DNA from: Paenibacillus allorhizosphaerae
GTDB taxonomy: Bacteria; Bacillota; Bacilli; Paenibacillales; NBRC-103111
NCBI RefSeq assembly: GCF_910594985.1
Contig: NZ_CAJVCE010000016.1
Span: forward strand, 1 to 64,000
DNA: 64,000 nt
Direction of reading: 5' to 3'
Part shown: piece by piece, positions 1 to 7,103 of the stretch
Layout: every line of letters starts with the position of its first letter
Position numbering within the stretch: the first letter of the stretch is position 1
Translations under genes and position numbers: made by a program
The notes under the pieces: generated by a model
The model's input: only the letters and a program-made list of their open reading frames with translations
What the model was told of the DNA's origin: nothing
The model's database searches: none

Positions 1-2
1 AT

Positions 3-73
3 TAGTTTATCTATAGTTTAAACTAATAATAGTTTATATTAGTTTAATATTAGTTTAAACTATAGATAAACTA
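3..73. repeat. Long inverted repeat, candidate parC/ParR site
   Basis: Two perfect 26-bp inverted arms (3-28 and 48-73) are built from repeated AGTTTA/TAAACT units around a 19-nt AT-rich centre. The right arm overlaps the -35 position of the parM promoter. Actin-type partition systems usually keep the centromere, which is also the ParR operator, directly upstream of parM, so this is the expected place. ParR binding is inferred. Confidence 0.6.
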
Positions 74-91
74 TTATTCTCGTGGTATAAT
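63..91 (+). promoter_or_regulatory. Promoter of parM with extended -10
   Basis: TGGTATAAT at 83-91 is an extended -10 box. A weak -35 (TAGATA, 63-68) lies 17 nt upstream, inside the inverted repeat, so a protein bound there would repress transcription. Confidence 0.55.
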
Positions 92-139
92 TGCCTTATG
101 TTGCTTATTTAATCCAATTATTTATAGGGAGGCCGTCGA

Positions 140-1327
140 ATGGCAGTGAAAAAATTCATTACAGGAATTGATCCGGGCAACACAAGTACTAAAGTTAGCT
201 ACATGAACGAAGAGGGAAATATTGAAAGCTTTGCAATATCAACAGTTTGCGCACCGGCCAGCGAAAAAAGTGACCCTTTCAGTGGCAACACCCAACAAAA
301 AGAGTATGGTGACACAGAACGGCTGCAGGTACGAATTCATTCCAAGTCTTTAAACAGTACATATTATTTTGTTGGTGATTGGGCGCGAAATAAAGAAGGA
401 ATGATTCAGCCAGATGCAGAGTCCTCAGATAAACATAAAAGCGAATTACATACAGTAACTACATTGACTGGCCTTGCAATTGCTGCTCTTAAAACCGAAA
501 AGACAGAGACAGATTTGGATTATTCGGGTGGTTTACCAATTGAGGAGCATAAAAGAATCGATCCGGCTCATGTCCTGGAGCGTTATGTTGGAACTCATAC
601 AATATCCTTTATGGACGGCAAATTTGCAGGTAAAACAGTCACATTAAATATCCAAGATGGACAGATTCATGTTGAAGGTGTTACAAGCTCATTAGGCTTA
701 AAATATGATATTCGTAAGAGCAAATTGGTCGCTCGTCCGCGCGCAAATGAAATTGGAGAGGAATATGCCTTGGGTGACCTCGGAGCCGGCACAACCGACT
801 TAGCTCTTTACGACGTAGACGGTTTAAATGGCTATGTAAGTACAAATCTTAACTTAGGAACGAACAAGTATATCGATGACATGGTTAAAGAAATCTTTGA
901 ACTTAAGGAGTTTGATAGTGTTAAAGAACTCATTAGAAACAATGGTAAAGATCCAGTAATGTATCGTAGTCGTGAAGAATTTCTTAATGATGTGATAATT
1001 CCTGGCGTTGATATCATCATTAAAGGTGATAAACCTTACTTCAAAGTTTCTTGGCAGCGGGCGAAGAATATAGATGTTACAGACATCGTGCTTAAGCACA
1101 TGAAAAATTATTTCGACGCTGTTTATAATAAACTCGAATTATTCTGGGCCGAGAAAGCGCCAAAGATTGAGTCATTCCCATTGGTTGGTGGCGGAATTTT
1201 GTTTGCCTATAATTTCTTCAAAGATACAAAGGGCTACATCCTTCCAGAAGCGGAACTATTGAAGGAATCTCCATATATTACTTCACGGTCATATTTGATC
1301 GCGAACTATATCAAGCAACACAGCTAA
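140..1327 (+). CDS. parM: Actin-like plasmid partition ATPase (ParM/Alp family)
   Basis: This 395-aa protein has the actin-fold signatures: phosphate-1 loop GIDPGNTSTK at about 9-18, phosphate-2 loop GDLGAGTTD near 212-220, and the adenosine motif LVGGGILF near 348-355. ParM-type ATPases polymerise into filaments that push plasmid copies apart, using ParR bound to parC as adaptor. The ATG follows AGGGAGG with good spacing. A RHH-like parR gene follows 31 nt downstream and an inverted-repeat operator precedes it, which supports the partition role. The exact subfamily (ParM, AlfA, Alp7A) cannot be set by eye. Confidence 0.85.
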   Translation: MAVKKFITGIDPGNTSTKVSYMNEEGNIESFAISTVCAPASEKSDPFSGNTQQKEYGDTERLQVRIHSKSLNSTYYFVGDWARNKEGMIQPDAESSDKHKSELHTVTTLTGLAIAALKTEKTETDLDYSGGLPIEEHKRIDPAHVLERYVGTHTISFMDGKFAGKTVTLNIQDGQIHVEGVTSSLGLKYDIRKSKLVARPRANEIGEEYALGDLGAGTTDLALYDVDGLNGYVSTNLNLGTNKYIDDMVKEIFELKEFDSVKELIRNNGKDPVMYRSREEFLNDVIIPGVDIIIKGDKPYFKVSWQRAKNIDVTDIVLKHMKNYFDAVYNKLELFWAEKAPKIESFPLVGGGILFAYNFFKDTKGYILPEAELLKESPYITSRSYLIANYIKQHS

Positions 1328-1358
1328 TCTCACCATGAAAATGTGAGGGGGGGTTAGA

Positions 1359-1913
1359 TTGGCAAAGCACCCAAAAGCGGGTAACTCCGGATACGAGGCT
1401 GGACAAGGACGCACCTTTACTCCATCAATCGGCGCTGAATGGACCGATGAATTTAATTCATTAATGAATTCACTGAATAAAAGTCGCAATGAAATGACCG
1501 AAGACTTAATTCGTGAAGGGTTAAAGGCGCGAAAAGGCAAGGAGACAGGTCTAACAACCTTCTACAGCGAAGCGGAAATCGAATTTCTTAAAAATCCTGT
1601 CATTCAAAAGTTGATTAAAGACTATTACTTGCTTATGAATGGCGTGTCAGCTTCTGCCGTTTTATACGATCCTCCGGCGGAAAGGTCGGCTCCGGCCACT
1701 CCTTCTAATAAAGAGATGTCGCATGAACGGAACAAATCTAGTGCTGATAATTTATCGGTGGCGACCTCAGAGAAGACTGTTGATCGTTCATCCGAAGCTT
1801 CAAAACAACACGTGGATCTAATTAAGTCAGATGATACCGACGCTGACGATCAGATGGACTTACTTAAGCAGGCAGCTGCTGAATTGCAAAAAATGGGCTT
1901 GAAAAAGCCATAA
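1359..1913 (+). CDS. parR: ParR-like DNA-binding partition adaptor
   Basis: This 184-aa protein has an N-terminal segment (about 20-55, with EWTDEFNSLMNSLNKSRNEM then EDLIREGLKAR) that fits a ribbon-helix-helix fold. The middle and C-terminus are acidic and low in complexity, plausibly the part that touches the ParM filament. The TTG start follows a run of eight G. Position directly after parM, size and fold support a ParR role. Sequence similarity to known ParR proteins is not obvious, as is usual for this family. Confidence 0.65.
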   Translation: MAKHPKAGNSGYEAGQGRTFTPSIGAEWTDEFNSLMNSLNKSRNEMTEDLIREGLKARKGKETGLTTFYSEAEIEFLKNPVIQKLIKDYYLLMNGVSASAVLYDPPAERSAPATPSNKEMSHERNKSSADNLSVATSEKTVDRSSEASKQHVDLIKSDDTDADDQMDLLKQAAAELQKMGLKKP

Positions 1914-1917
1914 TCGT

Positions 1918-1962
1918 AAAAAGGTGCAGTAGGAGGATTCCCGCTCCGAACGGCACCTTTTT
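1918..1962 (+). terminator. Intrinsic terminator after parMR
   Basis: The stem AAAAAGGTGC / GCACCTTTTT encloses a 25-nt loop and ends in a T-run. It starts 5 nt after the parR stop. The following stretch to 2110 holds only two tiny overlapping ORFs: ATG at 1994 (19 codons) and TTG at about 2051 (14 codons, RBS GGAGG). No function can be suggested for them. Confidence 0.75.
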
Positions 1963-2110
1963 CGATATTAAAATCAAGAATTATAGCGATAAAATGGAAA
2001 GAAGGATCCAGTCCGGAAGAGAAGGGAGCGGGGGGCGGAGGACATCTGATTGAAAAAGAAGCAACAGATACCATATGAACGTTACAAGGTTTAATCAGAG
2101 GGGGGGGGAG

Positions 2111-2992
2111 CTAAACTAGAGATTGAAGAAATCCTTCAAATTTAGGCGATCTCAATTTTCCATCCTTGGTATAACATTGAAATTTTATCCTGCAAGTGAT
2201 TGACGGGTCTAATAATATCCAATGTTTATTTTCTCCCCTAATGAGCTTTTTTGAGAATTTATAAAACTCACGTCTCACTTCCTCGGCTGGCGGAAATTCC
2301 ATTACGCCAACATACGAACCATTTAACATCAAGCCCCAACCAAATTCACCTTTTCGAATGGATGCAATTTGACAGTCTGCATATTGATAATTCTTAATTT
2401 TTACGATTACATCCTTCGGCCGCTGATCAAGATAATAGGGGGAAGAGGGGTTATATTGGCATATTCCTTCAAATCCCATTGACCTAGCCTTTTCAAACAA
2501 TGAGTTTCCATCCTCATACAAAGGAGTCACAGTCATCACATCCGAAGAGGGTACAATCGAAGATAGGATTGCTCTGCGCTCCATGAAACTTTTCTTTAAA
2601 AGAGGATTATTATCGAGGAAAAGAATATCCCATACAGGAAAGTGAGCCTTCAAGGTCTGTGAAATATGTTTAACTGCAGATTCCTTTTTTGTATTGAATC
2701 TGGCCATAGCATCATCCCACCAGATTTTTACTGGCGGTTCTTGCGATTGACTTAAATCAAAAGCAATACACTCCCCATCAAGGATTGCTGTATTTACTGG
2801 AAGTTTAATTTGATTTAACTCCGGAAATCTTGCCGTAACTTCCGTTCCGTGTCGGCTAAACGCTCGTACTTTACCATGATCATAATGAATGAGAATCCGA
2901 AATCCATCCCATTTGATAGCAGCGGGCCAGATCTTAATAGCCGATGGGGATAGTGGTTGCAGTAACATTGGTGATAATGGTTGATTTAGCAT
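2111..2992 (-). CDS. ATP-dependent DNA ligase
   Basis: The motif IKWDGFR near residue 29 is the adenylation site KxDG of ATP-dependent ligases. It is followed by FSRHGTEVT (motif Ia), LDGECIAFD (motif III) and later FEGICQY and VIVKIKN (motifs IV and V). About 293 aa, so only the nucleotidyltransferase and OB-fold core, like LigD/phage-type short ligases. The internal ATG at 2992 is chosen because GGAGG lies 8 nt before it; the longer reading frame to 3022 has no such site. The role is nick sealing, perhaps in plasmid replication or repair. Confidence 0.88.
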   Translation of the reverse strand: MLNQPLSPMLLQPLSPSAIKIWPAAIKWDGFRILIHYDHGKVRAFSRHGTEVTARFPELNQIKLPVNTAILDGECIAFDLSQSQEPPVKIWWDDAMARFNTKKESAVKHISQTLKAHFPVWDILFLDNNPLLKKSFMERRAILSSIVPSSDVMTVTPLYEDGNSLFEKARSMGFEGICQYNPSSPYYLDQRPKDVIVKIKNYQYADCQIASIRKGEFGWGLMLNGSYVGVMEFPPAEEVRREFYKFSKKLIRGENKHWILLDPSITCRIKFQCYTKDGKLRSPKFEGFLQSLV

Positions 2993-3161
2993 AGGCAACT
3001 CCTCCAAAAATAAACATATCATGGACGAGCTCCACGAGGAATATGGAATGACTGGTACAAATGAGAATTTTGAACAAAAATAAATTATGACACTGAATGT
3101 ATTGTATTATTGGCCGCGGGAATAGAAACCGCTTATTATGGATTACCAGGATCGATCATTT

Positions 3162-3770
3162 TTATTCAAAATCATGAGAGTAGAAGCGATCGATAAGCGC
3201 ATTGATTAACATTTTTTGATTCCCTCTTCTCAGTTGAGCTATAAAGTCCACAAACAGAATAGAAATCAACTCATCGAGCGACATTTCAAACTCCAGGAAT
3301 TCGGATGCCGCATCATTCAAAAAGACTTCACCCCTTTGAGCTGCGTCCCGTCGCAGATGGATGTCGTAAATGTGCCATCTCTTCCGAACGAGGGAGATTT
3401 CACCTTCTTCATTACGTTTTGAACGGGGAAAGTAGGTGTTACGCTTAACAAGAAGGCTTTTGACGACTTCTTCCTGTGTTATACTATTTGCATCCCTTTT
3501 GATATCGGTCATATATTCTCGGACTGTCAATAAAAAGTCTTCATACAAGATATGTATCAAATGATCGACCGACAGATCGGCGAATGCACCTTTTGTAATT
3601 GCATTCAAATCACTGATGAACACCTCGGCTCGATCGATATCAATCTTTTCCGCACGTACCTTAATTTTTACAAATCGTTTGCCCCGATAGAAGAGATCCC
3701 CCCACGTAAATCCAGTAAGTTTTCTTAATCTCTCAGATACGACCCCATCACCGACCTTCTCGATACGCAT
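3162..3770 (-). CDS. Hypothetical protein, pair member
   Basis: This 202-aa protein is not recognised. It has no signal peptide or membrane segment and is mixed alpha/beta with many charged residues. The ATG at 3770 follows GGGGAGG and overlaps the end of the upstream gene by 23 nt, so the two are translationally coupled and probably act together. Confidence 0.7.
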   Translation of the reverse strand: MRIEKVGDGVVSERLRKLTGFTWGDLFYRGKRFVKIKVRAEKIDIDRAEVFISDLNAITKGAFADLSVDHLIHILYEDFLLTVREYMTDIKRDANSITQEEVVKSLLVKRNTYFPRSKRNEEGEISLVRKRWHIYDIHLRRDAAQRGEVFLNDAASEFLEFEMSLDELISILFVDFIAQLRRGNQKMLINALIDRFYSHDFE

Positions 3771-4281
3771 TGCTATCGACCTCCCCTCGGTAAATGTAAT
3801 TCATTATCAATCGGTAAACCGTTTTTCGAATCGATAAATTCAACTTTATGGCCAATTCTTCAATTATTACATAATCCCTTAACAGAGCTTCCGCATGCAT
3901 ATACTGTCCGGTATCACTATATACAAGCGGCGGGTACCTTTCTGGAAAGATGCTATATTGTTCCAATGCCTTCTTTAGGACAAGCGTATTCGAGATGGTT
4001 TCAAATTTTCTGGTGGGATCCATTTTTTCAATCCGTAGTTCTTTGGCCAGTTTACGCAGCTCTTCACGTTGTGCTGGCGTTACCGGGAATTTGATATCCT
4101 TTTTTTTATCAGAGCGTTCTTTCCGCGTACGTTGCTTAGGACGAGTAACATCTACAGCACTTGTAACAACTGGCTGCTTGGCTTGAGAAATGTTTGAATT
4201 GCCGTGTTCTTTCTTATCCGTGCCTGGTATCTTTTTCATAGACTCAGCTGGTCTCAAGATAGCATTAAGGCTTGTGTTCAA
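3748..4281 (-). CDS. Hypothetical DNA-binding-like protein
   Basis: The start is taken as TTG at 4281 because AGGAGGGG lies 6 nt upstream; the reading frame extends to 4392 but without a ribosome site. The resulting 178-aa protein has a basic linker (about 50-70, RTRKERSDKKK) and helical segments at the C-terminus, including LAIKLNLSIRKTVYRLIMNY, that resemble a helix-turn-helix. It is coupled to the 202-aa gene. The function is unknown; a regulator or accessory replication factor is possible. Confidence 0.65.
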   Translation of the reverse strand: MNTSLNAILRPAESMKKIPGTDKKEHGNSNISQAKQPVVTSAVDVTRPKQRTRKERSDKKKDIKFPVTPAQREELRKLAKELRIEKMDPTRKFETISNTLVLKKALEQYSIFPERYPPLVYSDTGQYMHAEALLRDYVIIEELAIKLNLSIRKTVYRLIMNYIYRGEVDSNAYREGR

Positions 4282-4468
4282 TCTTATCCCCTCCTGTAAT
4301 TCATGAATAAAAAGGTCCATTATGTTTACGGTCATAATTCCACAATTCCATTTTTCCTCTTTGAGACAAGTATATGAGGAGGAGGAAAGCAATAGAACAC
4401 AACATGTTTAATTTCATAGAAAACGGGAATTAATAGATAGTACATCTTAATGCTAGGAGGTGCCTCTG

Positions 4469-4576
4469 ATGGCAACAAATGAAATAACGAAAGAACAGGC
4501 CATGAAGCTCGCTGCTGCAATGCTAAAAAGTTCAGCAAGGGTAGGTGCACCAAAATTAGTGTCGCCCAAAAAATAA
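4469..4576 (+). CDS. Small protein, 35 aa
   Basis: The short frame MATNEITKEQAMKLAAAM... has a near-perfect ribosome site (AGGAGGTG, 6 nt before ATG) and ends in PKLVSPKK. It is predicted to be one amphipathic helix with a basic tail. It stands alone between divergent regions and is followed by a palindromic repeat that could end its transcript. The function is unknown. Confidence 0.5.
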   Translation: MATNEITKEQAMKLAAAMLKSSARVGAPKLVSPKK

Positions 4577-4595
4577 GCACAAGAGAATCAAAATA

Positions 4596-4645
4596 AATAA
4601 ACTATCGATAGTTCATTATAAACTATTGATAGTTTATTTTTTACG
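4596..4645. repeat. Inverted repeat related to the par site
   Basis: AATAAACTATCGATAGTT (4596-4613) and its near-perfect inverse (4621-4638) form a hairpin followed by a T-run. The unit AAACTAT/ATAGTTT is the same as in the arms of the 3-73 repeat. It may be a terminator for the small gene at 4469, a second ParR-binding locus, or both. Confidence 0.55.
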
Positions 4646-5234
4646 CAGTATAACAGGGCATGGGGGACCGCAGCAAATCCACGATAATCATTCCAACTGC
4701 CGGTGACCTAATTTCACTCCTATAAACAAAGAAAAATGTTCAAATGCTATACGGCCACTCGTTATCGATCAATGATCCCCGTGATGAGTACATTAAAGGG
4801 CTAGGACTTACATACCTATTCGATGATTCAGCACAACTGAAATAAACTCTAAATATTAGGTTTAGTATTTAGGAATATATTTTAGGTTTGTACATTAGGT
4901 TTGAATGTTAGATCTTATTCCTAAACGAATTAATTCTAAAAAAATCGCAAAACTCTGCCCAATTATTTACCCACAGTTCCCTTTATTTTCAAGGGCTTTC
5001 GGGCGTCTTATCCACATCATTAATGCGTCGCTTTCAACACCGCGTGTGTCCGTGTGGAGCGGGCGACTAACTATGTGGTCATTTACACACATTTTTCTAC
5101 ATTATACCTTTAAGTTTTTCAGTTACGAACAGGTTACCTCTACTTCCAAAAAAAGCTACCTTCGGTCCCAAGTTTATGGTATCTTAGTACTAGTAAAACT
5201 GTCGAATTTTGCAAGAGAAGGGAGAGGCCGTAAC
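4646..5234. promoter_or_regulatory. Intergenic region with short direct repeats and a DnaA box
   Basis: No convincing gene: the open frame that begins at 4905 lacks a ribosome site and reads as non-protein-like sequence up to about 5235. Direct repeats around TTAGGTTT occur at 4857-4900, and a perfect DnaA box TTATCCACA lies at 5008-5016. GT-rich segments follow at 5040-5075. Such a region in front of a transfer-type operon may carry its promoter, an operator or an oriT/secondary origin; none is proven. Confidence 0.4.
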
Positions 5235-7103
5235 TTGGCGGGAGGCCAACGTATTGATAAGGATTACGACGCAGATGTCATGTCTGGTGGCTGGGCCGAT
5301 CCCTTTGTTGATGATCCCGATTTGCATGATCAAGCAGAAGTTTCTACAGAAAACATGAAGACAACTGAAGCGGGACCGGGCGATATAGGACATCAGACTC
5401 ACGAACAAATGGAACCGACTGGTAGCGTATGGGATCCATCTTCGCAAGAAGATACCCCTAAAAATGAAGAATCCCTCTTTAATGCTAAAGGTAACCTAGA
5501 GAATCCAAAGGAAGCAGAGGGCCAATCCAAGCAAAAGAGATCTGAAGAAACTTCTTCCGAGGAGATGGATCCCTCATCTGAAGATGGCGATGCGGATGAG
5601 AAAGGGAGCGGGAAGAAACCGAAGCGGCGAAACAAACCTGTTGAGCGACGCGGTAAACCGTTGGATAGGACAGAAGCTGATCTTGTCCACCTTATTCTTA
5701 AAAACTCGGAAGCCGCCATGGTACTTCATTCACTATACGTTCACCGGCGACTAACCAGCAGCCAGATCCGCAGTTTGTTCTTCAGACATAAAAATGAGAA
5801 AGCCTTTGAATACCTTCTGAACAAACTGAATCACTACCGAGTATTTGAGAGGGAATACATCTTCAACTTAGCCAAGAAGAAGGGCGACTTCCCGATACAT
5901 TATTCACTATCGCCATTTGGTATTCGATTGTATGCTAGAGCTGTGATGGATATCTCCTTGTATGATGAAGAAGTCTCCAGTACAGATAAGTTACCCAAGC
6001 AGCACTACCTTTACAAAGATCTCTTAGTTAGAGATCAAGACGTCCATCATTTTGTATTGCAAGCTTTCCTTAGCAATCTTTTGGGTTCCTTCTGGGAAAA
6101 AGAAATCTACCTTCCCAGTTCCGAGTGGCGCCGCTTCCTTTACACAGATCCGGCACCCATTGTACAAGAAGGAGAGAAGCCCGAAGTTCCTTATCGACCG
6201 GATTGGGTAGTCTTCAGTCCAAATAAGATTTACAGTGATCTTGTCCGGAGCGGGAGCATAGGGAAGGATATCCTAAACGTACCCGTTCATTCACGTAACG
6301 AAGAGGACAACCGAATTATAAAGGGAAATTATCGTCCATTACTATCCGTAGAGTCGGATACCGGAACGATGAGTTCGAACCAACTCGAAACAAAGTTCAA
6401 AAAAATACAGACTGTACTTTCAGCCCTGCCGAAAGGTATCGCCTTCGTCGTCGCCGAGGGGTCAATGGGGAAGGTCAAAGTCGATGAGGAAAAACGTGAC
6501 CAGGCTAAAAGAAAAAGCCGGCAAAACAAAATCAGACTTCGAACCATCGCAGAGGCTGCGGAAAAGTCAATCAAAGACGAACTGCTTTCCGATCAGTTGC
6601 AACTTATGATTGGATGGGAGAGCACACTTACCCCTACGACAGAGAAATACATATCAAGTGAAGGAGAGCTTAAATCCTGTTTTCACCTGTCGGATATATC
6701 ATACTTTTATATGATGGATGAAACTCGGGAATCGCTGTTCCCTTCTTATTCACTTATGTCGGAGCGGGACTGGGCTACTTACTCCATTACAACAGGTTTG
6801 CCAGATATCGGACTGATAGATCGTCAAGCAGGGAAAATCATCGCCATCTATTTTGCCTTACCGCATTGGGTGAATCCACAAATTAAAGTGAATCATCTCC
6901 TCGGATGCAAAATACCGGATTTGAAATGCGTACTGCTGTATCCGGATCGATGTGATATTGATACAGATGCACATATCGCAAACATGGAAGTCCTTTGCCT
7001 CACCATGCAGGATATTCAACAGAACAAACGTACTGCACATCAGCGGACATACGATCGTCGAACCGGAGTCAAATGGGGGGAGATGCAAACATGGCCGTTC
7101 TGA
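5235..7103 (+). CDS. Replic_Relax-like plasmid transfer/replication-relaxation protein
   Basis: The start TTG at 5235 is preferred because GGGAGAGG precedes it; the in-frame ATG at 4905 has no site. The protein is about 622 aa. The first ~130 residues are acidic and disordered. A winged-helix region follows (residues with RLTSSQIRSLFF), and then a segment with RPDWVVFSPN, as in the Replic_Relax family (replication-relaxation proteins next to conjugation genes). The stop overlaps the start of the coupling ATPase by 13 nt, so both are expressed as one operon. The assignment is by pattern only. Confidence 0.55.
   Translation: MAGGQRIDKDYDADVMSGGWADPFVDDPDLHDQAEVSTENMKTTEAGPGDIGHQTHEQMEPTGSVWDPSSQEDTPKNEESLFNAKGNLENPKEAEGQSKQKRSEETSSEEMDPSSEDGDADEKGSGKKPKRRNKPVERRGKPLDRTEADLVHLILKNSEAAMVLHSLYVHRRLTSSQIRSLFFRHKNEKAFEYLLNKLNHYRVFEREYIFNLAKKKGDFPIHYSLSPFGIRLYARAVMDISLYDEEVSSTDKLPKQHYLYKDLLVRDQDVHHFVLQAFLSNLLGSFWEKEIYLPSSEWRRFLYTDPAPIVQEGEKPEVPYRPDWVVFSPNKIYSDLVRSGSIGKDILNVPVHSRNEEDNRIIKGNYRPLLSVESDTGTMSSNQLETKFKKIQTVLSALPKGIAFVVAEGSMGKVKVDEEKRDQAKRKSRQNKIRLRTIAEAAEKSIKDELLSDQLQLMIGWESTLTPTTEKYISSEGELKSCFHLSDISYFYMMDETRESLFPSYSLMSERDWATYSITTGLPDIGLIDRQAGKIIAIYFALPHWVNPQIKVNHLLGCKIPDLKCVLLYPDRCDIDTDAHIANMEVLCLTMQDIQQNKRTAHQRTYDRRTGVKWGEMQTWPF

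Noticed and set aside
4905..5234. N-terminal extension of the first transfer gene from ATG 4905
   Set aside because: No ribosome site, and the 110 residues do not look like a folded protein; TTG 5235 has GGGAGAGG.
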